Shown here one piece after another: positions 10,660 to 20,889 of a stretch of 64,000 bases of DNA; position 1 is the stretch's first letter; each line of letters opens with the position of its first letter. A model generated the notes under the pieces. It worked only from the letters and a program-made list of their open reading frames with translations, ran no database searches and was not told the origin of the DNA. The translations under genes and the position numbers were made by a program. The stretch comes from Mytilus trossulus (taxonomy: Eukaryota > Mollusca > Bivalvia > Mytilida > Mytilidae): contig NC_086382.1 of assembly GCF_036588685.1 (NCBI RefSeq), positions 68,370,929-68,434,928 of the forward strand. Direction: 5' to 3'.

Positions 10660-11259
10660 TTAAGGTGGTATGAGAGTCTAAAATAAAAATGATAGAATTT
10701 GTTCATACTTTGTCAAAATGTAGTATCTATTGATACATGTTCAAACACATTATAAAAATGATAGTTCACCGTGCATTTTCTCAAGCTACAGGTTGTGACA
10801 AAATGACAAATTTTGTATGGATTATACAGGAAAAAACAACATTTGGTGAATAGAAACTAAACAAAATGATAGAATTGTAAAATAAATTAGAAAAAGATTG
10901 CTTTCAGACAATGCTTTGAGAATATCAAAACAAAAGATAGGGTCACCGTACGTTTTTTCCAGCTAAAAGACAAAATAGGAAAATTTCATGTAGAGTCCTT
11001 CAGAAAATGCACTATTTTAGAGTTACCTCCCCTTAAATTGACAATTTGAAAATATTAAAAAACAACCAAAAATAATCTACACTTGTAAAAATATTAATAT
11101 TTATAAGTTATTTTCTTATAAATTGGTTCTTTTAAATGAAAATTCACATTAAAAATCTGCATTACTGCATCAAATTTTGCTAACTTGATAGAAAATATGG
11201 ACCTTAGATTCTCTGTTTTTTACAATCCAAGATGGCGAAAGACACCCATACCACCTTAA
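10660..11259. mobile_element. MITE with TTAA target site (piggyBac-like ends)
   Basis: The left end TTAAGGTGGTATG (10660) and right end CATACCACCTTAA (to 11259) are inverted repeats. The similarity extends to 19 bp with two mismatches. TTAA flanks both ends, which fits a piggyBac-type non-autonomous element. The interior is non-coding. It lies in gene 1 intron J-K. Confidence 0.72.
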
Positions 11260-11889
11260 AATGCGTTTTTCACATACTGATTACAATGTTCTGCCCGAAT
11301 TAGGTATATGCCCTAAATTATATAGAGACAAATCGATCTTGATCGAGTTGCTTGAATTAAATGCATACAGAAGTATCAAAGAACACATTGAGACTATTAC
11401 CCTACTGACAATTGTGTGTAATTCTCCAAGTTAAATTTCAAATGTTAAAAAAAACCCGGGAGAACAAAATGTTTCAGTGCACTTTATGTCGAACTAAACT
11501 TTATATTTGAAATGTACATATTATGACCATTTATCTAATTACGATAATCCAACCTAATAATACAATCTAATTTTACATTTTTATACCCTATTTAGTTCGT
11601 TCAGATGTTCAATTTTATGGGTCACCAAGTTGAAGAAATGATGCAATATCAATCTTATTTATAGAACCAATGACCCTAAAAGAGTCAAAGTGAAATAAAA
11701 AAAAAATCTGACATTTACTTTTTCGCTGTGTCTTTTCTCATATTTTTTATTTATAATAAGTCAAACATATAACTATGTTCAACTCTCCAATTTCTGAATT
11801 TTATTAAGTTTAAATGATTAGATCTACTTATTGTTTAAAAATGCCATGATATCTTCAATGAACGAGGGATGCATTTCAATAATAAAGAC

Positions 11890-12580
11890 ATAAAAAGGAG
11901 AAGCATTTATAAGGGGATGGTTATACCTCATGATGAGCTGAATTGTTGGCTATTTTTTTGTCCTGATAACTTCAATAAAAAAGAGGGAAGGCTACTCTCA
12001 TGTATGCCAAAAACAGTATTGGAAGAAAAATATAAATGCAACTAGTATCTCAATTGTTTGTAAAACAATTTTAAGGACTGTCCTGTGAATTCGGTGTTTC
12101 TTTCTTACGACCATTCATTTGATATACGACAAGCATACCTTCTGAAAACTCTAACATTTTACACTGAATGACCCCATCCACCTTAATTTTCGAAATAGGA
12201 CGTATGCTATATTAAATGTTGACTTAATGATCTTTCAAATGCTATGCGACATCCCAATGTTTGTAGAAAGTTTTAATTTTGCACTTAATACCCCTAACAA
12301 TCTGATTTTCCGAGGAGATGAAAATACATAGTATTACCTATCATTTGATATACAACTACCTTACCGAAAGAATGTTAACCTGTTTGCACTCAATGACCCA
12401 TCCAAACCCATTTTAGGAACATCAATTTAGTATTTGTAATGTACACGTTATGGACTTTCATTTCATTTGCGAAGGCCTAACAATCCGAGAAGTTAGAATT
12501 TTGCACTAAAATACCCTATCATTGCAACGGTGATGAAAAAGGGTTAACACTTGTCATTATTTAGTTAATTCACTCATCAT
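11890..12580. repeat. Complex repeat family D, degenerate copy
   Basis: It shares long stretches with 40848-42875: TAGTATCTCAATTGTTTGTA near 12040, and repeated blocks around CATTTGATATACGACAAGCA plus 'CACTGAATGACCCCATCC'-type phrases about every 120 bp. It is non-coding and lies in gene 1 intron J-K. Confidence 0.65.
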
Positions 12581-12581
12581 A

Positions 12582-12720
12582 GAAACCAGGACTAAATTAA
12601 GTATATACGCCAGACGCGCGTTTCGTCTACAAAAGACTCATCAGTGACGCTCGAATCCAAACAAGTTAAAAAGGCCAAATAAAGTACGGAGTTGAAAAGC
12701 ATAGAGGACCAAAATAGTAG
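12582..12720. repeat. Interspersed repeat family C fragment
   Basis: It contains TATATACGCCAGACGCGCGT followed by TTCGTCTACAAAAGACTCAT. The same core occurs at 38985-39870 and, inverted, at 50055-50145. It lies in intron J-K of gene 1. Confidence 0.7.
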
Positions 12721-14084
12721 AGCTCGTTTAGACGTTCAATTTGATACACTGAATGAACCCATTTGGCAAAGTATCAAAAGTGATGCAATATCAATTGTAT
12801 AAATAGAACATTTTTCACTTAAAAAGTCAATGTAAAAAAACTAAAAGATATCAAAATGATTTTTTTTAAATGTTTATCATTGAGTATTTTTGGTAATAAG
12901 CTCTAGTTGAATCAGAAAAACATGCCTACACTTGCATTATTTCAAACTGCATTTCTCTAAAACGACACAAGATATATTGAATCTGCTTAGTGATTACGAT
13001 CTGCAGTTTACATTCCAAGGTTTATAAACTTGACTTTCCAAGGCCATAGTACACTTTGAAGTCAAGGTAAAATTTCATTATGAACTGACATTTAGTTTGA
13101 TAACATTTGTCGTTTATGTTATTTAAAATTCCTAACTGATCCTGTACACATTGTCATTTTACAATCGGTTCGATCTCTAATAAAATAAGAAATTACAACA
13201 TATTGCTCAAAAAGAAGATGAAACTCTACGCAGCAGTACTTGTTATAAATACGCCATAATGACATGATTATTGTTCTAACAATGTAGTGCTTTCTTTAAA
13301 ACAAAAGAGTGGAAGCTAAGGGGATTATGTAATACATGTAATACTTCATGCTGATGTAAATCGAAGAGACTATTATTAGAAAAGAAGATTGATCCTTACT
13401 TAGTAGAAAGACCTTTAAAATAACACATTAGCACAAAATAACGTCTTTCCTATATTTGAGGACAACAATATTTATTCCATATTGACTTTGAGGGGAATAT
13501 CATTTAAACTAGAAAGGACGTCAATAAATGTTTATTATACTTTTGAAGGCGAAAAAGATATCACAATGTTCACTCAAAAACTGTTTTGCTTCAGAAGACG
13601 TGTCGATCGGCTTGTCATAATTATATAGGTTATATCATACTTACAAGTTTTAGCTTTAAGACTCAAAAAGACTCTTGTGTTGCACCCACAAAATTTAAGG
13701 CGTAAGTTGTTTACCGATGTTGAACTCTTAAAAAACACAAATATCATAGTATCACAGAATATCTCAAGGAATCGCAAGAACTCTGAAAGAAACGGGATCA
13801 GGTGCAATGTCGAATTCCGTGCTTCATGCTATACACGCATTATCAGCCAACTGATTTCACAAGTGATCAAAATGTCACAATTATGAACAGGAGTAAATTT
13901 TAGAATTAGAAAAAATAAGTAAAATTACAGATTAGGCGATAATTCCGGTACCAAAAACTCACAACCATGCAAATATATCGCTAGTGAGTTCATCACTGAT
14001 TAGACAAAGATTGTCGAAAAGTGCCCCTAGTGTCGTAAGGTCTTTTCTCTTCAGTTACTTATCGAATTGTTTTTTTTTTCATAG
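12721..14084 (+). other. Remainder of gene 1 intron J-K
   Basis: No exon or repeat that I can identify. It ends in a poly-T tract and CATAG, the acceptor of exon K. Confidence 0.4.
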
Positions 14085-15152
14085 ATTGTTGCAGAATCAA
14101 TACTTCAAAACATCAATACTGACATTAATATTATAACCAAATTATACGACGATGGCAACATGCCCCCTAAACTGCTGTGCTCAGAAGATGTTCGTGTTGG
14201 TGAAAAGCAATCGACAGAAATGTATGCTAGGTATCAAATGCAATTGAACGCAATTTTAATTTCTTTCGGGAAAGACCAATTTGTAATATCGGATTACAAG
14301 TCTTTCTTATTTGATGGTCTACAAAACGAACTAGAACCTGATGGAGACAGACAAGGTAACGACGACCATGATATATTGATGAATTATTTGTGGTATGTTG
14401 ATAAAGAAAATTCTCAAATCTTGGGTTACATTACCGAACTGATACCAAATAAATCAAGACGGAGTTCACAACGGGTTGAATATATGAATTACAAGAATAT
14501 GATCAGTGACTATCATTCGCTTATAGAACACATATCGAAAACAAACCCTGAACAAAATAGTGAGGGAAATGAAAATATGTATGATAATAGCTACAAGAAT
14601 GAAGACACATTAAGTGAAAAATTGTTTGCTAAATTGCAAAATGTTGAAAGACAAAGGCTTGTTGGCAGGGAACAGATTCAATCTAGAAACATAAAATCGT
14701 TTCCCAGAAGATTCACAAGTAGATTACTTCATGAAGAAGATATTCGAAATTATTTTGAGATTGGATTAGAACAAACGAAAGCGCCTGGACTGTTTCAACA
14801 GCAATATGGATTACCTCCTTCTGTTAGTTGGCCACTGGGCCATCCTATGTTACAATATAAAATTAGATATATTGTTCGTAGTATGTTCAGTAATGCATAC
14901 ATGGAACGCTTACAAACGTTTTTACTTGGGAGAAATACCAACGAAAAGGTATGGCCTGATGATTGTATTGTCCGTCCAGAACCTCTGGTTAATGCAGGGT
15001 TTAGTTATGCGGGTGTTCAAAGTAACGTTGTGTGTGACAACTGTGGGTTTGAAACAAACACTGAAGACTGGTCTGATGATGATGACGATTATGCAATAAC
15101 TATTCATCGGAGAACCCCAAAAGAATGTCCGTTTTTGAAAAAAAAAACATGA
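14085..15152 (+). CDS. Gene 1, exon K: large terminal exon with a BIR domain (IAP family)
   Basis: The frame is open from the acceptor (T-tract + CATAG) in phase 0. It gives 25 codons before the first Met at 14160, then 330 more residues to TGA. Counting from Met14160, residues 1-190 are hydrophilic and helix-like with no family I recognise. Residues ~245-327 form a BIR domain with RLQTF, VNAGFSYAG and zinc ligands Cys292, Cys295, His316, Cys323 (CX2CX20HX6C, slightly longer than the usual X16). The CDNCGFETNTEDW block resembles BIR1 of gene 2 (CFQCRFQTNPTNW). BIR domains bind caspases or IAP-binding motifs and act in cell-death and immune signalling. That role here is inference from the family. 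No RING or second BIR follows. The stop lies just after an A10 tract, so a frameshift at the 3' end is possible. Confidence 0.82.
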   Translation: MVAESILQNINTDINIITKLYDDGNMPPKLLCSEDVRVGEKQSTEMYARYQMQLNAILISFGKDQFVISDYKSFLFDGLQNELEPDGDRQGNDDHDILMNYLWYVDKENSQILGYITELIPNKSRRSSQRVEYMNYKNMISDYHSLIEHISKTNPEQNSEGNENMYDNSYKNEDTLSEKLFAKLQNVERQRLVGREQIQSRNIKSFPRRFTSRLLHEEDIRNYFEIGLEQTKAPGLFQQQYGLPPSVSWPLGHPMLQYKIRYIVRSMFSNAYMERLQTFLLGRNTNEKVWPDDCIVRPEPLVNAGFSYAGVQSNVVCDNCGFETNTEDWSDDDDDYAITIHRRTPKECPFLKKKT

Positions 15153-16409
15153 AACTTTATCAGCAACACATGAACTTAATTTATTTGGAAAGCGTCCAAA
15201 CAACGAAAAAGTTCAAATGTAACATCAGTACTGCACAATTAGTGTCTCGTGAATCATATATTTGCATCCGTCTTGTCGACTTTAAATAAATCAGATATAA
15301 TTGATATCAATGTTTATGGTCGACTTGCAAACACGATAATTTACAATGCAAGTGTGAAACATTACGCATTTACAAAATTTCAAAGTGAAATCAATAGATT
15401 ATTTTTGATGGCAATAATTCAAATGCCAATTCAGCGGACCTATAATTTAACAGTAGAATCAACTCGTTTCCTTAATAATAACTAAAGTATGCAAAGCAGA
15501 ATTCACTTTTAGCTCTGGTTTCCCATAAATATATACTTATGCCAGAAATAAACATGATAAAAGAGGGAGATTCGGTTGTTCATTCGCATACTGAAAAAAA
15601 ATGTAAGGTACCGTGTCAAATGGTTGTTATGACGCGTAAGCTATCTATTGTTTTAAAATTGTACAAATAAGAATTACTGATCAATTTGACAATGTATGTC
15701 TAGTTTTGAACAGTAACAAGGTTATGACCCTTCCAAAGACAAATTGGCACAAAATAAAAACGGATGGAATAAAGGTAAAATATATCAAAGGTATATAGTG
15801 TCAAAAACGAACTGTAAATGACCAATAGAATAAACAATCGCCTGGGATGAAAATCAGATACTGGGGTGGGGGGAAGTACCTAATCAAAAACAGCAATTAC
15901 AATAATTGAAAAGCAACATAAGATCTGCAAATCGGTCAAAACTGCCGAAATCAACAATCAACCAGGAGTGAAAGTTATTGATTAGATGGGTTTTATCCAA
16001 TTTTGTGTATTTCGCAGAATCATACAGCAAATAGCAAAATTATGCTCTGCACAATAACATATAGAAATAAGTCAACATGACTGAAAATGTCTAACAACTC
16101 CTTATAGAAATCATTTTCCCTGACAGGTGTTGTTCTCATTTGTCTGCGTTTTTGTTGAAACCTTCAGTAGATCATAAGAGGCGTGAAATATAAATAGATT
16201 AGGACAATAATACCTAATAGGAAGTAAACAAAGGCAAATCTTATATGTTATAATGAACCTTTGCTTTAAATTAAGTTTGTTTTACTAATTATCCTTTTAT
16301 TCTTTAAAATTCAATACATAAGTATTAACTGTAAATTGCCATCCTCTAAACAATTGCTCTCTTTATGTTCGTCTTACTACTTTGACCTACTTTGTAATTG
16401 TCATTTGTA
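15153..16409. other. No recognised gene downstream of gene 1
   Basis: The first ~75 bp may be the continuation of exon K in a shifted frame (see findings). A short open frame at 15249-15485 has no recognisable domain. The rest is AT-rich and featureless to me; no RING exon or further BIR exon was found on either strand. Confidence 0.45.
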
Positions 16410-16965
16410 ACCATACGCGTATGGTCGGACCATATGAGTATAATACTCGTTTGGTGATTAACGGCCCGGACCATATGAGTATTTGGGCCATATAAGTATA
16501 TTATTTTTAAATTACATTATGAAAGTTTCAAAAATAAAAAAAACTTTCTCTAAAAAAAAATGATTGTTTAATACATGACAATGTATTATTTTTATATTTT
16601 TATAGATTAAATAAACAAATAACAAGTCGATAATGACAATTAGTAATAACAATCGATTTAAAATGTTTTTATTATAGTTTTGACAAGTAAGTAAAATTAA
16701 CTATTTGAAACTTCTATTTTTTATTTAGCTAATCTTTTTACTATAATATAATAATAACATTACCTACATAGTAGCGTCTTTTTAATAAATGGTCATACCA
16801 CATGAAGAGTTTAGTGGTATTTAAAGTAAACTGTAAAAGTTTTAATTACCCCGACTATACGCGTATGGACCGACCATACGCGTATTGTTGGACCATATGA
16901 GTATATACCCATATGGTGATGACCATACGCGTATGGTCCAAATACCCATATTGTCCGGAACATTT
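16410..16965. repeat. Inverted-repeat element built of CATACGCGTATG palindromes
   Basis: The 16-bp perfect palindrome ACCATACGCGTATGGT occurs at 16410-16425 and again at 16922-16937, with variants near 16858 and 16873. Blocks of GGACCATATGAGTAT recur at about 16427, 16470 and 16890. The right flank read in reverse resembles the left flank. It is probably a fold-back transposable element with clustered short palindromes at both ends and an AT-rich core. Confidence 0.7.
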
Positions 16966-17879
16966 ATATATATGTTGTGAACAAGATGTAAGTTTGTACA
17001 ATTGATAATTTTACAGGATTTTTGTATAAGTTATATGTTTTGTGACATATATCTTTTTCCACCAGGAAGTATAAGTTTATCTTCTAAAATCTATCAGTTT
17101 AATGGTTTTAATTCAAATTTATATAAAATCAACCTAACATATAATGCTAGTCTCATTGTCCTCAAACAAGAGAGGAGGATAACTGAATGGTTTTAATTCT
17201 TATTATATTTTTCGCATTATACCAAAATCATATTCATGAAAAGTCTTTTTATGTTCTTGTTATGATTTTCTGTAACTGCTCAGTTTTAGAGTGTATCATG
17301 TAGCTGTAGAAATATGACAGAAATATACGAAACAAAATTTTATGTGCTATATCTAGCCTTTTCAATTGTCGTCTGGCGCTAAAATGACGACAACTCAATT
17401 TTTCATTGCCCGTCGACGATAAAACTGTTGCTGCAATTTTATAACGATAAGGAATATTTAACAAGGCAATATAATCAAAGTATTATCGTGATATCATTGT
17501 GTGTGAGTAATGTTAGATGCCTGCACTATTTGTAATTTTGGCAAGGACAATTCATCACTTCCCCTGAAATCACGATTTTGTAAATAATCACCGATCGGCA
17601 TCTTCGTGCGGTTTCTGATGATCCTTACTACAGCCTTCTGATTGTTATTAATTTGTTATTAATTGCTACATATGACCTTTTTTTAAATCATTTTTTGTTT
17701 GTTTACATTATCGACAAATGCGAGTAACATTCTAGACCGAGTTGTCGTTCGTAGTGAATAGTTTGTTCAAAACCATTGTTTGTTTCTGGTAAAGGTTGGC
17801 AGTTTATCAACAATGAAGTTGTTTAACTAAAACACATGTCATCTTCAATCTGTATGTTTTTTTTTCTTTCTTTCTAAGT
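16966..17879. other. No recognised feature
   Basis: AT-rich non-coding sequence. Short open frames on both strands show no domain. Confidence 0.45.
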
Positions 17880-18600
17880 AGTAATATGAAAAAGAAGATT
17901 TGGTATGATTGCCAATTAGACAACTATCCACAAAAAAAAAAAAAAAATGACACAAACATTTTAAACAACTATACGTCACCATACGGCCTTCAACATTGAG
18001 CAAAGCCCATACCGCATAGTCAGCTATAAAAGGCCCCGATAAAATAATGTTAAACAATTCAAACGAGAAAACTAACGGCCTCATTTATGTAAAAAAAATT
18101 ACGAAAAACAAACATGTAACACATAAACAAACGACAACCACTGAATTACAGGCTCCCGACTTGGAACAGGCACATACATAAATAATGTGGCGGGGTTAAA
18201 CATGTTAGCGGGATCCCAACCCTCCCCCTAACCTGGGACAGTGGTATAACAGTGCAACATAAAAACGAACTATAAAAATCAGTTGAAAAAGGCTTAACTC
18301 ATCAAATAGACACAAATACAAATGGACGTGGCAGGTTACTTATAAATCCAGACAAAAAGAACAGATCTGAGAGTACTCGCAGTTATCTGACAGCTAGTTC
18401 AAAGCCACAAAAAAACTAATAAAAAAATCATGCCTCTAAGACTAAACACTCAATCCGTACACATCCAACATAAACATCCAGAGAGGAACATGACCGTGTG
18501 CAATGCCAAGTAACAGGTATCGACAGATTGTAGATCCATGAAAATGTATATGTATATAACATACTAGTAATATTTAGTTAGCTTTTAATCTACTGATAAT
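17880..18600 (+). repeat. Mussel-type interspersed repeat family B, near full length
   Basis: It starts near AAGAAGATTTGGTATGATTG and contains AGCAAAGCCCATACCGCATA, GGCTCCCGACTTGGAACAGG and GTGGCGGGGTTAAACATGTT. It ends ATAACATACTAGTAATATTT. The copy at 27609-28255 shows the same order from end to end. It is a non-coding, high-copy type. Fragments occur at 51440-51570 and 56355-56440. Confidence 0.85.
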
Positions 18601-18683
18601 AAGATCAATATTTATACCAATAAAACCAATATTCAATGATCGTATAACAGTGTTGAGTAGATAACCTTTTAGAATAAGTTTAT

Positions 18684-19922
18684 TTAACAGGTTGGAAACA
18701 AACCCTCTCTATGGTGATTATACCTGTATAGAGGGATAAACCTTCTATAGAGGGATAAAATTATCCCTCTATAGAGGGGTATTTTTGTTCAGACTGGATT
18801 TGAATCAAAACAGGGCAGAATGGCATTCTCTACTCATTATGGCAGTAACATGCAACAGTTGATGCACCAATTGATGTACTTTAATTAATATGCACATCCC
18901 CAGTTTGTTGCTTATCTGACTAACCATAAAATCTATTGTTCACCATGTGTGAAAGCTGTGATGATCAGGTAAATTCTACTCACTTATGCCTCACTGAACA
19001 GAATTTTTATTGTTAGATTTAACATGAAATTTAAGGTTCATGTGGACCCTATGGCTAAAATGGCCGTATTTTCACCTCAAAATTTACTCTGAGTACAGAC
19101 AAACCTGCGCATCTGTAAAATATTTCAGGCATAGCATGCCCTAGATAAATGAATTTTAAGTACGTTTTATGTTTTAAAAACATAAAAACTTACCAGGATT
19201 TTGCCGTGCACTTTTTTTCATTCCTCCAGAAGGTGCCAAAATAAACTAAGTTGGGAAACAGGTTTGAGAACTTCCCCACAGGTAAAAATTAAAGTGAGCA
19301 TTTTTAATTGACATGGACATTAGATGAACAATAGATACCGGACAATAATGGATATTTAAACTGTGTACCTGAGTGGACCATATCAAGGTAAATCCAACTG
19401 TTAGTTAATTTTATCATCTTCTGTAGAGACGAAAAAAAGTGTACGGCAAAATCCAGTTAAGTTATGAATTTTCTAAATCATACAATGCATTTGAATTTTA
19501 TTTATCTAGGGCGTGCTATGCCTTAAAACTTTCCCAGGTGCACAGGTTTGCCTGGACTCAGAGAAAATTTTGAGGTGAAAATACGGCCATTTTAGTCATA
19601 GGGTCCACATGAACCTTAAAGGTCAACTACTCCTTTTGATGATGATCAGGTGTTCAGATAGGTATACAATATATTTCAATGTTTGTCACTTTAGCAGAAA
19701 ACGGGTTATCCCAATTTTAAGTAAAGTGCATATTTTGATGCACATACTGCTAGAGATTATAGCCAATATAATAAGAAAATGCCATTCTGCCCTCATTTGC
19801 TTTAAATCCAGTGCAAACAGGAATACCCCTCTATAGAGTGATAATTTTATCCCTCTAAAGAAGGATTATCCCTCTATACAGGTATAATCACCATTCAGGG
19901 GGTTTGTTCCCAACCTGTTTAA
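18684..19922. repeat. 1.24-kb imperfect palindrome (giant fold-back element)
   Basis: The two halves are reverse complements, centred near 19303. The outer ends match (AACAGGTTGGAAACAAACCC at 18686 against the inverted AACAGGTTGGGAACAAACCC ending ~19920). Next come clusters of CCTCTATAGAGGG on both sides. Further in, GGTTCATGTGGACCCTATGG (~19033) is inverted at ~19596-19615, and GCATAGCATGCCCTAGATAA (~19130) is inverted at ~19500-19520. No transposase frame is seen. Confidence 0.85.
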
Positions 19923-20889
19923 AGGAGCAACAACTTTACATCGATCATTTCTAAATTTCCGGTCACGGTTAACAACATTACCGTAAAAATGAGGATGTGC
20001 TATCCAATTTGAAATAAGTTTTCTACAGGTACAACCAAATGTCAAAACCAAATCTTTATATCTATGGACAAATTTAGTAATGATTGTTTATAAAAACAAA
20101 ATGTTTTTAAGTAGATTTCGAAGACAGGATTGTCATGTAATTGTTATTTCCCTTGTTTAAAAATAGAAATTGCGTGTTTCTATATTTATCGATTTATATG
20201 ACACTATTCAGTACATATTGTAAAATTAAATAAACAGTGCTGTTTTGAATTCATTTGTTTAAACTAATTATTGATGTTCTAAAATTTAAAATTTGCATCG
20301 TTGCTTATCATTCATAACCTTTGCTGATAGACTTAATCATTTCATATAAGTTGTTTGGAAATATGTTTTTGATGAGAAACAATCACTGGCGCTTTAGAGG
20401 GCTGCCTAGACTAAAGCTTCATATGGTTGTTGACAACACTCATTGAGATATGTCTGTTGAATGCATTCAGTCTTTTCGACCACGGGAAGCTTGCTCTGCA
20501 TGATTCGTTCTTATTTATTTGAGTTATCCAATGCTACATTTATCTGCTTCTAGTATACATAATAAATTGTACTAATTGAAAAAATTAAATATTGTTTTAT
20601 TTTTTTTAAAATTTTAATACCTTTTTTACATTCGGCATCAATCGTCTTATTTATCAGTTGTCAAATTAGACAAATATATGGTCTGCATCCCCTGCATAAT
20701 TGATCCTTTTACATACATGTAACAAATCGCAATCAAAGAAAATTTCGGGCCAATTATACCAATATTTCGGACCTAATTTCTATTTCAAAAAACAACGGCA
20801 GACATTATCTGTTAACAAAACTCTGTTCGTTACCGGTTAATAAGTTAAATAATATTTTGGAGAATTGCAACACAATTTCATATAGCAGT
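19923..20889. other. No recognised feature
   Basis: AT-rich sequence between the palindrome and the decayed retroelement. I see no gene, repeat match or RNA. Confidence 0.45.

Noticed and set aside
14922..15203. Antisense frame over the BIR of gene 1
   Set aside because: Shadow of the coding exon on the opposite strand.
15249..15485. 78-codon frame downstream of gene 1 considered as a further exon
   Set aside because: No domain similarity and no splice-site pair giving a phase-compatible exon.
19866..20051. Minus-strand Cys-containing frame considered as the missing RING of gene 3
   Set aside because: The cysteine and histidine spacing does not fit C3HC4, and half of it lies in the arm of the giant palindrome.
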